Shown: positions 44,781 to 54,480, counted from the first letter of the stretch. The stretch is 64,000 bases of DNA from Streptomyces griseorubiginosus (GCF_001514195.1 NZ_KQ948750.1:62001-126000); one strand, 5' to 3'. Notes: generated from the sequence alone by a model not told the origin. Numbers and translations: made by a program.

Positions 44781-45782
44781 ATGACCGGCACCATCGATGA
44801 CGTCTTCTCTGACAGGCCGGTCCGACCGCCGTTCGACGCGGAACTCGAGCCCGTGCTCGCGGCGATGAAGGCCGGGATGCTGCCGATGAATCCCCAGAAT
44901 CTGCCCGCGATCCGGCAGATGGCGGCCGACGGACTGCCTGGTACAGAGCCGACCGATCTCACAGTCGGAGGTGCGGTCATGGTGGACGAGCGTGATGTCC
45001 CCGGCCCCGACGGCGCCCCCGACATCACGCTGCTGATCCTGAGACCCGCGCGTACGGCCGGTCCGGTACCCGCGATCTACTACATTCACGGCGGGGGAAT
45101 GGTCATCGGCGACCGCCGCTTCGCCGTTGAGTTGTTCCTGCCTTACGTCGCCGAGGGCAAAGCGGCCGTCGTGTCCGTCGAGTACCGACTTGCGCCCGAA
45201 CACCCGGACCCCGCACCGGTCGAGGACTGTTACGCCGGCTTGGTGTGGACGGCGAAGAACGCCACCGCCATCGGCGTCGACCCTCAGCGACTGATCATCG
45301 CCGGCGGCAGCGCCGGAGGTGGCCTGGCAGCAGGCACGGCACTCCTCGCGCGTGACCGGGCATTCCCTGCCCTTACTCACCAGGTGCTGGTCTGCCCGAT
45401 GCTCGACGACCGCTTCGATGACCCCAGCAGCCGGATGCTGGACGGCGAGGGTCTGTGGGACCGCAACGACAACCTTTTCGGGTGGACCGCGCTGCTGGGC
45501 GAACGCAGGGGCGGTCCCGACGTGTCGCCCTACGCCGCGCCGGCCAGGGCGGAGGATCTCGCCGGCCTGCCACGCACCTACCTCGATTGCGGGTCGGCCG
45601 ACACCTTCCGTGACGCCGTACTCCGATACGCCGAGCGGCTCTCCCAAGCCGGGGTCAGCGTCGACCTCCACCTGTGGGGTGGAGGGTTCCACGGCTTCGA
45701 CGGCATGGCTCCTCACGCCGCGATCTCTCGCGCTTCGAACGCGACGCGGGACGAGTTCCTGCGTCGCGCCTTGGAGGCGTGA
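44781..45782 (+). CDS. HSL-type esterase, module 2
   Basis: 333 residues from the ATG at 44781 with AGAGGAG upstream. Family IV motifs: YIHGGGMVIGD (103-110), IAGGSAGGGLAAG (Ser), GSADTFRDAV (Asp) and GGGFHGFDG (His). Paralogue of the esterase at 35656; the C-terminal AAISRASNATRDEFLRRALEA is echoed by the fragment at 39427-39493. Followed after 51 bases by its own PucR-type regulator. Cytoplasmic. Likely a phenolic ester or lactone hydrolase in the island. Confidence 0.9.
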   Translation: MTGTIDDVFSDRPVRPPFDAELEPVLAAMKAGMLPMNPQNLPAIRQMAADGLPGTEPTDLTVGGAVMVDERDVPGPDGAPDITLLILRPARTAGPVPAIYYIHGGGMVIGDRRFAVELFLPYVAEGKAAVVSVEYRLAPEHPDPAPVEDCYAGLVWTAKNATAIGVDPQRLIIAGGSAGGGLAAGTALLARDRAFPALTHQVLVCPMLDDRFDDPSSRMLDGEGLWDRNDNLFGWTALLGERRGGPDVSPYAAPARAEDLAGLPRTYLDCGSADTFRDAVLRYAERLSQAGVSVDLHLWGGGFHGFDGMAPHAAISRASNATRDEFLRRALEA

Positions 45783-45833
45783 GGCCACTGGACGGCGCGA
45801 CGCTCCTGGACGATCATGGCAGGGGAGGTCCAG

Positions 45834-46838
45834 GTGCGGGAACTGATCGGCAAGCTCGAGGTCGTCGACGATGACATGGCCAGCGCACTGCGAGTGATCC
45901 AGCAGTTCGACGGCCTGGTCGCCGCGCGTGCTTCGATGTCAGCGGTCGTCCGTGCCGTGACCGGCTTGGCCGGGTGCCCGGCCGGGTTCCACGACGCGTC
46001 CCGGGCGTCCACCATCCGCTTCGCCCCGGACGGTCGGACACTCGACGCCGCCCAGGAGCACTCCTGGCCGCGGATGGCGGTCTTGGGCCGCCCCGGTTCG
46101 ACCGTCTGGCTGGAGCGCGTCGGGCCGGACGGTCCGCTGGACACGCTCATCCTCGAGCGTGCGGCCCAAGCGCTCAGTGCGCTGGCCGGAGAAGCGACGC
46201 AGCGCACCTCCGAAGCTCAGGTGCGGATCGCGTGCGACCCGGACGCCGGCGGTGATGACAGGAAGAACGCTGCCCGGCGGCTCGGGCTCGCCGGCCCGGT
46301 GATGGTCGTCGTCGGGTCAACTGTCGACCTTCCCACGCCATGGCGCGCACGGATCGGCGCCGACTCGGTCGCGCTCATGCCGGCCGCCTACCTGCTCCCC
46401 GAGGACATTCGGGCAGGTGCGGATCTCGCGGAGAGCCCGATCGAACTACCCACGGCGCTGGAGCATGCCCGCACCGCCCTTCGGATTGCCGCGGACGTCG
46501 GCGGCCTGGCGCCCTCGCTCGTGCGTTATGACGACCTCGGCGTGCTTGCGGAGATCATCGAGAGATTCACGCCCGCCGCGGCGAGCGGCGTGCCCGACGT
46601 GAGCCGGATCGACGACCTCCTTGCAGGCCATCCGTGGGTGGTCGACACCCTTCAGGCAGTCCACGACCAACCGAGCATCCGCCGGGCCGCGGCCATGCTG
46701 CATGTGCACCACTCGACCCTCCAGGAGCGCATCGCCTGGCTCGGTGGCCAACTCGGCTACGACCCCAGCGCGGGCCGCGGCAGGCAGCGGGCTGGGCTCT
46801 CCCTTCTCCTGTGGCGCGTCTCGAAGTCCGACGGCTGA
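45834..46838 (+). CDS. PucR/CdaR-type transcriptional regulator, module 2
   Basis: 334 residues from a GTG at 45834, chosen because GGGGAGG lies 5 bases upstream and the paralogue at 36823 starts at the aligned residue (RELIGKLEVVDDDMAS against EELAGRLAPLDPDAGS); an ATG at 45816 would overlap the SD. C-terminal HTH: VHDQPSIRRAAAMLHVHHST then LQERIAWLGGQLGYDP. The rest is an unassigned sensing region. Directly downstream of the module 2 esterase, its likely target. Confidence 0.86.
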   Translation: MRELIGKLEVVDDDMASALRVIQQFDGLVAARASMSAVVRAVTGLAGCPAGFHDASRASTIRFAPDGRTLDAAQEHSWPRMAVLGRPGSTVWLERVGPDGPLDTLILERAAQALSALAGEATQRTSEAQVRIACDPDAGGDDRKNAARRLGLAGPVMVVVGSTVDLPTPWRARIGADSVALMPAAYLLPEDIRAGADLAESPIELPTALEHARTALRIAADVGGLAPSLVRYDDLGVLAEIIERFTPAAASGVPDVSRIDDLLAGHPWVVDTLQAVHDQPSIRRAAAMLHVHHSTLQERIAWLGGQLGYDPSAGRGRQRAGLSLLLWRVSKSDG

Positions 46839-47360
46839 CGTCACTACGAACTGGACGTATGCACGTCGACGTGGCTCGCCGCCGGGGCTTCTCCCACCGG
46901 AACGCGCCGCCCAGGCCTGACACATGTCGCTGACCGGCGGCAACCGCAACGACGTCACCCAACTGCTGCCGCTGCTGGACAAGATCCCGGTCCGTGGCCG
47001 GCGTCGTCGGCCGGCCACGCAGAGGGCCCGACATTCTCTTCGCCGACCGCGGCCACGACGACAAGTACCGCCGGCTCCTGCGCCGGCGCGGCATCCCACC
47101 CGCGACCGCCGAACGCGGCCAGCCACACGGCACCAGCCTGGCCACCTTCGGCTGGCTCGTCGAGCGCACGGGCTTCTGATCTCGATCTTCTGGTCATGAT
47201 GCGAGGATCGTCGTCCTCCTCAACCGCCAGCAGCCAGGGTGAGGACGTTCCGGATAACCACCATATGTGGCTCGACATAGACGGACGTCCCCGAATGGAA
47301 TCATCTCGGATGACCCTTCGCGTGGTTGGGAGGTCAGTCGACCGCGTTGTTGAAGGCGCC
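46839..47360 (+). pseudogene. IS5-family transposase remnant and flanking sequence
   Basis: Plus-strand pieces in three frames between about 46915 and 47180: LTGGNRNDVTQLLPLLDKIP, GRPRRGPDILFADRGHD then KYRRLLRRRGIPPAT, and ATFGWLVERTGF. They are the central DDE region and the start of the C-terminal domain of an IS112/IS5-like transposase, with frameshifts at each junction and no ends. It borders the flavin-dependent gene set on the right. The remaining bases to 47360 show nothing. Confidence 0.72.
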
Positions 47361-48281
47361 TCATTCCGCCCTGTCCGAGCTGTCCGCGCCGTTCATCCGG
47401 TCGATCGCGACTCTGGCGGAATTCGTGCGCTCGCGGATCATGGCCTGGAATTCGAGGCGATCGCGGCCGACGTCCTGCCCGACTGGAAAGGCGGCCAGGA
47501 GTTCTTCGTAATTCTCGGCTACCTCTCCGCGGAACTCGCTGTGGCTCAGAATATGGCCCTTGTTGTTGAGGATGGCGTGTACGACCATATCGCCCATCTC
47601 CCGCGGATCCATGCCGGCAACCCCGGTCGGCCCACTGGCGCCGACAGGCTGGTCCGCCATCTTTCCGGTGCCGAACTGCGCCTGGCGGTTCTGCTCGGCC
47701 AGCAGCATGCGGGAGCGAGTCAGCCCCGGATAGAGCGTCGAGACCCCGATGCCGTGCGGCGCGAGCGAGAGGCGCAACGAGTCCCCCAACCCGCGGACCG
47801 CGTATTTGGACGCGGCGTAGATAAAATTGTCCGCCGCGGGAAGCAGGCCCGCCATCGAGGATGTCGAAACGATATGCCCGCCCTCGTTCTGGCGCAGCAT
47901 GTGCGGCAGAAAGCTCATGATGCCATTGATCACACCGCCGAGGTTCACTCCGAGCACCCAGTCCCAGTCCTCGTAGCGCATCGCCTCGACGGTGGGTGCG
48001 GTGCCGACGCCGGCATTGTTGACGAGGATGTGTACGGCACCGAAGCGCTGGACGACCCGATCCGCCGCGTCGGCCATCGCTGGGCGATCAATGACGTCGA
48101 CCTCCAAGAATTCGGTGGATGGTCCGTCACCGAGGACAGAGCGAGCCTCATCGAGGTGATCGGACCGCAAATCCGCTACGGCGACGCGGACGCCATGAGC
48201 GAGGAGGGCCTGAACGATCCCCAAGCCAATCCCACTCGCCCCACCGGTAACAAACGCCACTTTGTTCGTCAGATCTCTCAT
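47361..48281 (-). CDS. Short-chain dehydrogenase/reductase
   Basis: 306 residues; SD AAGGA. Classical SDR: TGGASGIGLG cofactor loop, D after the second strand (VADLRSDHLD suggests NAD), NNAG, catalytic S...Y-x3-K in STSSMAGLLPAADNFIYAASKYA. It has a C-terminal extension (FRGEVAENYEELLAAFPVGQD). Last gene of the minus-strand set that includes the broken aldehyde dehydrogenase. Probably oxidises an alcohol intermediate; substrate unknown. The N-terminal half resembles that of the fused SDR at 54481. Confidence 0.92.
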   Translation of the reverse strand: MRDLTNKVAFVTGGASGIGLGIVQALLAHGVRVAVADLRSDHLDEARSVLGDGPSTEFLEVDVIDRPAMADAADRVVQRFGAVHILVNNAGVGTAPTVEAMRYEDWDWVLGVNLGGVINGIMSFLPHMLRQNEGGHIVSTSSMAGLLPAADNFIYAASKYAVRGLGDSLRLSLAPHGIGVSTLYPGLTRSRMLLAEQNRQAQFGTGKMADQPVGASGPTGVAGMDPREMGDMVVHAILNNKGHILSHSEFRGEVAENYEELLAAFPVGQDVGRDRLEFQAMIRERTNSARVAIDRMNGADSSDRAE

Positions 48282-48489
48282 GTCGTCCTTCTTGTCGCCA
48301 CGGCGTCGGAAGCAGCGCCAACTCTTGACCCGCCGCTCGCGATCGCAAAACTGGCAGGGGCTTCACAGATCACAGGTCGGGCTCATGGGCCAACGTACGG
48401 TGGCCGAGTAGGGAAGCAGCGGCCTTCCGGCCGAGCCCGCAGCAGTCCCTCCTGGACGGACACCGCGGGTGCAGGATGTCCCTTGCACC

Positions 48490-49863
48490 TCGTGGGGATG
48501 TCACCGCGGACCGTGACCCACTGCTGTTCCGTGAAGGCCTCCAAGTTCGCGGCGGCACCACCGTGCCGGGATCCATTGCCGGAGTCGCCACGGCCACCGA
48601 AAGGACAGCCCGTACTCCGTATCGGCGGCGAGCTTGGACACCTCGTCCAGGTCGTGGAACCGCACCACTGGAGCGACCGGGCCGGAAATCTCCTCCGCGT
48701 GGGCGCGAGCCGTGAGCGGCACGTCTGCCAGGACGGTGGGCCGGTACATCAGTCCCTCGTAAGTCCCGCCGGTCACGAGCCGCGCGCCCACCGCGAAGGA
48801 GTCCGTGACGACAGCATGTGCTGCCTCAAGCTGTCGTTGGTCGATCATCGGTCCCACAGCGACGTCGCCTCCGGCCGGGTTGCCCACCACCGCGACGTCG
48901 CCTCCGGCCGGGGCGCCCACCACCGCGGCTTGCGCACGCTGCGCAAGGAGCTCGACGTACTCGTCGGCGACCCCGGCGTGAACCAGGTGTCGGCTGGAGG
49001 CCATACAGATCTGGCCGGCGTGGTGGAACGAGCCGAACGCGCCGACGGACGCGGCCGTTTCCAGGTCGACGTCGTCGAGAACGATCAACGCGGAGTTACC
49101 CCCGAACTCCAGGTGCGTCCGCTTGAGCCGCTTCGCCGCCGCAGCGGCGATGGCCTTGCCGGCGCGGGTGGAGCCCGTGAAAGCGATGACCGGTACCTGC
49201 GGGTGATCCACCAGCGCTGCGCCCACATCGGCGCCACCGGGCAGCACGTGCAGGAGTCCGTCAGGCAGGCCCGCTTCTTCGAAGACACCAGCGATCGCCA
49301 CGCCACCGCAGATCGCCGTGCGCGGGCCCGGTTTCAGCACAACCGCGTTTCCGAGGGCCAACGCCGACGCCACGGCGCGCATGGCGAGCAGCATGGGAGC
49401 GTTGAACGGGGCAATGACGCCGACGACGCCGACCGGGAAGCGGCGCGAGATGGACAATCGCTCGTCAAGGGAACGGAGGACTTCGCCGTACGGCGCCGCA
49501 GCCAGGGCGGCTGCCTCGTAGCACTCCTCGGCGCCTCCGTTCGAAGACTGGAACTCCGCGAACGGCCGCAGTGCTCCCGGCTCCCGCACGATCCTGTCCG
49601 CGATCTCTGCCTGGTTCTCCTCGAAGGCTCGGGCCGCGCGCCGCAGCACCTGCGCCCTCTCGATGTACGGCAGCGCCGCCCGACTCCGTTGAGCCTCCGT
49701 CACCCGCTCCACCGCCCGCGCGAGGTCGTCCGGCGTCGCCGCGCCTACCCTGCCCAACGTGTCCCCCGTGGCGGGCTCACAGGAGTCGTACGAATCACCC
49801 GAACTCTTGGTCCAGCCTCCGGAGGAGATCCTCCGTCCAATCCGTGGAGTCGAGCAGTGCCAT
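48490..49863 (-). pseudogene. Aldehyde dehydrogenase, frameshifted and internally deleted
   Basis: ATG at 49863 with GAGGAAG gives MALLDSTDWTEDLLRRLDQE and then a TGA; homology resumes in another frame at SCEPATGDTLGRVGAATPDDL. The core is intact: PFNAPMLLAM, AFTGSTRAGKAIA, FGGNSALIVLDD and catalytic Cys in GQICMASSRH. A 33-bp tandem repeat (48859-48924) duplicates 11 residues (GGDVAV..PA). After EYGLS about 45 residues with the usual HIND/FGGVG region are missing, and the end (GSRHGG, NLEAFTEQQWVTVRGDIP) is out of frame. Three independent lesions make it non-functional. It once oxidised an aromatic or aliphatic aldehyde of the pathway. Confidence 0.82.
48859..48924. repeat. 33-bp tandem duplication inside the aldehyde dehydrogenase
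   Basis: Two copies, each starting GCGACGTCGCCTCCGGCCGG at 48859 and 48892, differ at 2 positions. The repeat is in frame and adds 11 residues to a surface loop before the PMID motif. Confidence 0.85.
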
Positions 49864-50293
49864 GATGTCTTCCTCACTTCATCTCGAGTCGAGCTACCCC
49901 GTGACGCGGCCATACAGGAGGTGCCGCTCGAGCACCGCAATGATCGCGTCGACTCGGACGGCTGACGTATGAGGCATCGCGGCGGCTGAAGTCCTCCATG
50001 TCGATCTCTTCGAAGCCCAAGACGAACGCGCCCCCTCACAGGAGTACCTGCGGGCGTGTGTACCGGATGCGACCAGTCGGACAAGGGGGCCCCTTCGCCC
50101 ATCGGAATGGCGATGGTGTTCTCGGCCTTGCGTGCCTGCGGATCGAGCGGCAGGGGGCAAATGGCTGTGCAGGGCGTCGAAGTATCGGTCGGTCGGCGAC
50201 AATGCGGGCCGCCGCCTCCGGGCCGATCACGTGGACGTTCTTCATGCCTTGTCCTCCACTTCACCCGCACAGAAAGGGCCACCGGGAACCGGA
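49864..50293 (-). pseudogene. Unidentified decayed gene
   Basis: An ATG at 50245 with a following frame (KNVHVIGPEAAARIVADRP) soon loses sense. Other pieces (DRYFDALHSHLPP; ENTIAIPMGEGAPLSDWSHP; GFEEIDMEDFSRRDASYV) occur in the other two minus-strand frames up to about 49900. Together they look like a single protein of about 110-120 residues broken by several frameshifts, lying between IclR and the aldehyde dehydrogenase. I cannot name the family. Confidence 0.45.
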
Positions 50294-51079
50294 TCATTCC
50301 GGTGCATCCTTGCGCGCCTGCAGTGCGATCTCTTTCGCTGCGACCGCGAGCAGCGCGGCCGACTTTTCGATGGCTGCCGCGTTGTCGGGCCCGCTGGCGA
50401 GGGCAACGGTCAGGCTGCCCGCGATGCCGTGCCCGTCCTGCTTCAGGGGAATCGACACGTGCAGGACGCCCGGGTCGGGATCATCCACACCGACGGCGTA
50501 GCCGAGCCCGCGAACCGCCCGCATGCGCCGCTTGAAGGCAAGCCACTCGGCGTCACCTGAGTCGACCCGCTGGTAGATCGACCGAACGGTCCGCACCTCA
50601 AGAAAGGAGAGGAGGGCCAGCCCGGGAGCTCCCCGGAACAGCGGGGCCAGACGCCCCCTGCCGAACGCGCCCTCCGGGAACGGCTCAGCGCTGATCCGAT
50701 GCTCGTGCGTCGTCATGACGGAATCGCGATAGATGCGACTCAAAAAGATCAGGCCCTGTTCAGCGTACTCCGCTGCCATCTTCACCACGGCAGGCTCCGC
50801 GGCGCGGATCAGTGGGTCGGAAAGGCGCAGTTGCCGTTCGTAGTGGATGATGCCCGGCCCGAGCAGGTAGCGACCCGGCCTGATGCTGAAGATCAGTCCA
50901 ACCGCCGCCAGGCTCCGAAAATACCTGTAGACGGTGCTCTCGGACTGGCCCATCGCCACGCACGCCTGCTCCACCGTCCACTCCGGCTGCTCAGGGGTGA
51001 ACAAGTCCATCACCGACAGCATCCGGTCCGAACTTGTCCCGCTTCGCTGCGTTTCCTCAGCCACTGCCGCTCTCTCCAT
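50294..51079 (-). CDS. IclR-family transcriptional regulator
   Basis: 261 residues. N-terminal winged helix: DRMLSVMDLFTPEQPEWTVEQACVAMGQSESTVYRYFRSLAAVGLI. The C-terminal effector domain has the IclR pattern LSRIYRDSVMTTHEHR, GRLAPLFRGAPGLALLSFL and VGVDDPDPGVLHVSIPLK. Its start overlaps the DUF8021-like gene by 23 bases, so it is made with the operon that it probably controls. IclR proteins in this context usually respond to an aromatic acid or CoA-linked intermediate. Confidence 0.92.
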   Translation of the reverse strand: MERAAVAEETQRSGTSSDRMLSVMDLFTPEQPEWTVEQACVAMGQSESTVYRYFRSLAAVGLIFSIRPGRYLLGPGIIHYERQLRLSDPLIRAAEPAVVKMAAEYAEQGLIFLSRIYRDSVMTTHEHRISAEPFPEGAFGRGRLAPLFRGAPGLALLSFLEVRTVRSIYQRVDSGDAEWLAFKRRMRAVRGLGYAVGVDDPDPGVLHVSIPLKQDGHGIAGSLTVALASGPDNAAAIEKSAALLAVAAKEIALQARKDAPE

Positions 51080-51899
51080 CCTGCCGCCACCAACCCGAGG
51101 AGGCCTTCAAGGGAAGGATCTCCCGGATCTCGTCGATGATCCGAATCTCGCCGTCCACCACCTTGAAAACTCCCAGCATGTACATGGCTCCGGCGTCGGG
51201 CCGCGGATGGTCCGGGATGGGGTGAAAGTCGACCACCACGAAGCTCGCTGCCACGCCCAACTCTGTGTCGAGCACCGGAAATCGGCGCTCACGTGCGAGC
51301 GGGCGCGCCGCACGGGTGTCGTTGAGCGCGGACGCACAACTGTGAACCTTCGCGTCGGGCGACAGGAGCGTACGCAAGGTATTGGTCGTCTTCGCGCCGT
51401 TGTCGAACTTGTCGCAACGATAGTTGAAACGCGGAATCATCCCATCACTCTGCTCCAATCCCTCCCAGTATGAATTGGCCGCCGCACGCAGTCCCTCTCG
51501 GTCGACGCGGCGGTCCGCCGGAACTACCGCTGAATAAATGATGTCGGGCTTCAGAAGGTGGGAGGCGTCGGCGAAATGCCCATGGGAATCGGAACTGACG
51601 ATCGCTTCGGCTTCGAGGATCAGCTGTCCGCGCATCTGAATACGTTGCGCGAAAGGCTGGGGCCGGCCACCTTCGAATGTCACCACGCCCATGCAGACCG
51701 CCTGGCCGGTGAGGGGATCGGCGAAGCTGTTGATCCCTCCGAATTGCGGCGCCCGACGCCACAGTCCGTGGCCGATCTCCACGAGCGCACCGTTCTCGGT
51801 GCCGCGGAAGTCAGTATGGAATCCGAGCGCTTCCGGTGCGCCACTGGACAGCGCGGACAGATAGTCAGCGAGAAGGCCGGTCAGGTCACTTGAGTCCAT
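51057..51899 (-). CDS. DUF8021/SnoaL-like protein
   Basis: 280 residues; ATG overlaps the stop of the upstream acyl-CoA-dehydrogenase-like gene (TGATG). The second half (residues about 120-270: REGLRAAANSYWEGLEQSDG, IPRFNYRCDKFDNGAKTTNT, FVVVDFHPIPDHP, MYMLGVFKVVDGEIRIIDEI) has the SnoaL/NTF2-like cone pattern assigned to DUF8021. The first half (HTDFRGTENGALVEIGHGLW) looks like a second, degenerate copy. Such domains serve as small isomerases, cyclases or hydratases. In this operon it may process an unstable product of the flavin-dependent enzymes. The function is not known. Confidence 0.75.
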   Translation of the reverse strand: MDSSDLTGLLADYLSALSSGAPEALGFHTDFRGTENGALVEIGHGLWRRAPQFGGINSFADPLTGQAVCMGVVTFEGGRPQPFAQRIQMRGQLILEAEAIVSSDSHGHFADASHLLKPDIIYSAVVPADRRVDREGLRAAANSYWEGLEQSDGMIPRFNYRCDKFDNGAKTTNTLRTLLSPDAKVHSCASALNDTRAARPLARERRFPVLDTELGVAASFVVVDFHPIPDHPRPDAGAMYMLGVFKVVDGEIRIIDEIREILPLKASSGWWRQDGESGSG

Positions 51900-53143
51900 C
51901 ACGATATCCCTACAGGTGAGTGAGCGAAATGAACGCGACCATAGTTGATCGCAGCGCTGTCGGACTGATGCGCGAGATGGCCGCGCAGCACGCCGACATT
52001 GCGCCAGTACCGGCCCAGCAGCGCATCCTTCCTCGCCGCCGAAGAGCCCACCGTGCGGAACATGATGTCGACTGCCTCGTGCGCGAGATGGACGCTTTGC
52101 AGCATCACCATCGTCAGGCGCCGGCTGTCGTCCTCCGAACATGGTTGGCCTGTCGTGAGCGTTCGTTCCGCGATCTCCATGTAGTCGGCCGCGGTTTGCA
52201 GCAGCGCGGCTCGCGCCGTATCGACCAGGGCACGGCAACGTCCGAAGTTGAACTGGTACTCGGCCAGATCGGCCCGTGCGGCCCCGGCCGGGCCGGTCGC
52301 CTTCCGCGCCCGGAAGGTCTCCTCGTAGACATCGAGTGCGCCTTCTGCGGCACCGACGATCACTGCGACGGACTCGGTGATGATGAAGGGCCGAGCGGGG
52401 CCGTAGAAGAGCGAGCTGTCGTGGTAGGCCTCGGCAGGGGGCATCGCCGCTGTCTGCGGGTACGACTTGGTCCGGTGCGCCGGCACGAAGACCTCGTTCA
52501 TCACGACACGGTCGGAACCGGTGCCCTGCATACCGATCACGTCCCAGTTCCGCACGATCTCGTAGTCGGCGCGTTCGAACAGCCCCATCCGCAAGGGCGA
52601 CTCACCCGACCGAGGGCCGTCGACCTGGAACGCCAGCAGGATGTGGGTGGCGTGAGCGCACCCGGATGCGTAGTCCCACGCACCGCTCACCCGAAAGCCT
52701 CCCGGCACCGCCACACCGGTCCCCTGCGGGGCGGCCACCTCCGGCGCTCGGAAATCGCCGAGGGCGCCGTACGCCTCCCGCTGGCCGTCCAGGGGGAAAG
52801 TAGCGAGCTGATGCACGTGTCCCGACACGATGGAGAGCACCCAGGCAGTTTCCGGACAGCCCCGCGCCACCGCCGTGACCAGGCGGACGAAGGTCGGCAA
52901 GTCGAAGCCGTAGCCACCGAACAGACGCGGCTGGATCACACGGTAGAAGCCCGCCTCCACCATGTCCCGGTTGGTCTCCGCCAGGACGTTTCCCGCCGCC
53001 TCCGTCTCCGCCTGGCGATCGCGAAGATGCCCGAGCATCTCCTCGGCACGCAGGATCAGTGCCCCTGCGGACAGATCGGGCTCCGGAGGCGCAATCGAAA
53101 TGAAGGGTGCCGTGCGCTGCTGCGCGCGCATCGGAGCGGTCAT
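51899..53143 (-). CDS. Acyl-CoA-dehydrogenase-fold flavin monooxygenase (HsaA/HpaB-like group D)
   Basis: 414 residues from the ATG at 53143 (SD AAGGAGAG). The N-terminal helical domain reads AGFYRVIQPRLFGGYG and PETAWVLSIVSGH. The middle beta domain has SGAWDYASGCAHATHILLAF, and WDVIGMQGTGSDRVVMNEVFVP follows. The C-terminal helices include FNFGRCRALVDTARAALLQ and RRLTMVMLQSVHLAHEAVDIMFRTVGSSA. This is the FADH2/FMNH2-dependent hydroxylase type (HsaA, SgcC-like, DszC) and lacks the acyl-CoA dehydrogenase Glu context. It needs a reductase, probably the flavin reductase at 56271. The substrate is likely a phenol or N-/S-heterocycle. Confidence 0.87.
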   Translation of the reverse strand: MTAPMRAQQRTAPFISIAPPEPDLSAGALILRAEEMLGHLRDRQAETEAAGNVLAETNRDMVEAGFYRVIQPRLFGGYGFDLPTFVRLVTAVARGCPETAWVLSIVSGHVHQLATFPLDGQREAYGALGDFRAPEVAAPQGTGVAVPGGFRVSGAWDYASGCAHATHILLAFQVDGPRSGESPLRMGLFERADYEIVRNWDVIGMQGTGSDRVVMNEVFVPAHRTKSYPQTAAMPPAEAYHDSSLFYGPARPFIITESVAVIVGAAEGALDVYEETFRARKATGPAGAARADLAEYQFNFGRCRALVDTARAALLQTAADYMEIAERTLTTGQPCSEDDSRRLTMVMLQSVHLAHEAVDIMFRTVGSSAARKDALLGRYWRNVGVLRGHLAHQSDSAAINYGRVHFAHSPVGIS

Positions 53144-53323
53144 GACGTGCCTCTCCTTGTTGAATGACTGCGGCGAAAAGCCGCGGATCACCAGCGAATG
53201 CTGCGGTGTGGGCACACTTGGCCCGGCAACGACTGTTCGGGCGACGGGCGGCAGTCGCGAGCCCAACCTGACAGCACGAGGCGTCACGGTACGACCGCCT
53301 CGCAGGCTGCCCCAGGCGAGCGA

Positions 53324-54436
53324 TCAGGAGGTCTGAAGCTCGCGCGACCGGCCGTCGAGAGTGCCCTCGCAGGGCCAGCTCTTGACCTCCGGAAGGCACT
53401 TGTCCGCGAACAGACGCATGTTCCGCTCGGCCTCCGCGCGCGGCATGCCGCCGAAGTGGAAGTGCGGGAAGAATCCCTGCAGGTTCAGGTCCGCGTTGAT
53501 CCGCTCGAGCGCTTCGATCACCTCGGTCGGGTTCCCGGCCGGCATCACCTTTGCCGTGTTCTCGGCCATCTCCTCGATCTTCTCGGGCGAGATCCGCATC
53601 TTCGCGTAGAACTCGTTGCCCTTGGTCGTGCCGAAGCTCTCCTCGGCCATGCCGTAGTTCTTCACTGCGGCGCGGAAGTTCACCCGGTGGTACTTGATGG
53701 ACATCTCCTTGGCGCGATCGCTGCTCTCGTCGACGAAGATGGTGCCCGACAACATCGGCGCGGGGGCCGAGCGTCGCGCACCGTGCGTCTCTCCCCACAC
53801 CTGGTGGTAGGTGTCGACGTCGACACCGAGATTGGCGCGCGGCTCCGGGTTGATGATCATGACGCCCATGCCCAGTTCGGCAACGGTCCGAACCGATTCC
53901 GGCGAGCCGGCCGATCCGAATATGCGTCCCTCGAAGCTTCTGAACGGCCGCGGACGCAGCTCGCGGCGAGGCTGCTTCGTGAACTCACCGCCTTCGATGA
54001 CACCCGTCTCGAGCGCGGTGATGATCAACTCGGCGTGCTCTCGATACAGTTGACGGGTCTGGTTGATGTCGACCCGCAGGCCGTCGTACTCCATCTTCCC
54101 GAGACCACGGCCGAAGCCGAGCAACAGCCGGCCCTCCGTGACGTTGTCGAGCCACAGCGCCTGCTCGGCGACGCGCACCGGGTCGTTCCACGGCAATACC
54201 ACGACCTGCGTTCCGAGCTTCACTTGCCTGGTCCTGCCCGCGAGATAGGCGAGCGACTGCAACGGCGAGGGAGAGATGGAGTAGTTGGAGAAGTGATGCT
54301 CCGTCACCCAGATGGATTCGAAGCCAAGGTCCTCCGCCTCGATCGCCATGTCGAGGTCTTCCTTCAGGAACTGCCTGTCGTCGACCTCGTTTCCGCTCTG
54401 GTGCTGAAACCCGGTCGCGATACCTACATGCATCAT
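53324..54436 (-). CDS. Luciferase-like (LLM) flavin-dependent monooxygenase
   Basis: 370 residues; AAGGAG before tandem ATGs at 54436/54433. Bacterial-luciferase TIM barrel: MHVGIATGFQHQ, ESIWVTEHHFSNYSISPSPL, LGTQVVVLPWNDPVRVAEQALWLD, RLLLGFGRGLGKMEYDG, FEGRIFGSAGSPESVRTVAELG. Uses reduced flavin and O2, typically for Baeyer-Villiger, desulfonation or ring-oxygenation reactions. With the group D enzyme at 51899 and the reductase at 56271 it makes a two-oxygenase flavin system. C-terminus PCEGTLDGRSRELQTS is unusual. Confidence 0.92.
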   Translation of the reverse strand: MMHVGIATGFQHQSGNEVDDRQFLKEDLDMAIEAEDLGFESIWVTEHHFSNYSISPSPLQSLAYLAGRTRQVKLGTQVVVLPWNDPVRVAEQALWLDNVTEGRLLLGFGRGLGKMEYDGLRVDINQTRQLYREHAELIITALETGVIEGGEFTKQPRRELRPRPFRSFEGRIFGSAGSPESVRTVAELGMGVMIINPEPRANLGVDVDTYHQVWGETHGARRSAPAPMLSGTIFVDESSDRAKEMSIKYHRVNFRAAVKNYGMAEESFGTTKGNEFYAKMRISPEKIEEMAENTAKVMPAGNPTEVIEALERINADLNLQGFFPHFHFGGMPRAEAERNMRLFADKCLPEVKSWPCEGTLDGRSRELQTS

Positions 54437-54480
54437 TCGCTCCTTCTGGTTTTTCGACCTGCGTTGCCAGGCGCCGAGCT

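Noticed and set aside
47196..49865. An 889-codon plus-strand frame across the SDR and aldehyde dehydrogenase
   Set aside because: Both genes on the opposite strand have clear motifs; the long open frame comes from high-GC antisense bias.
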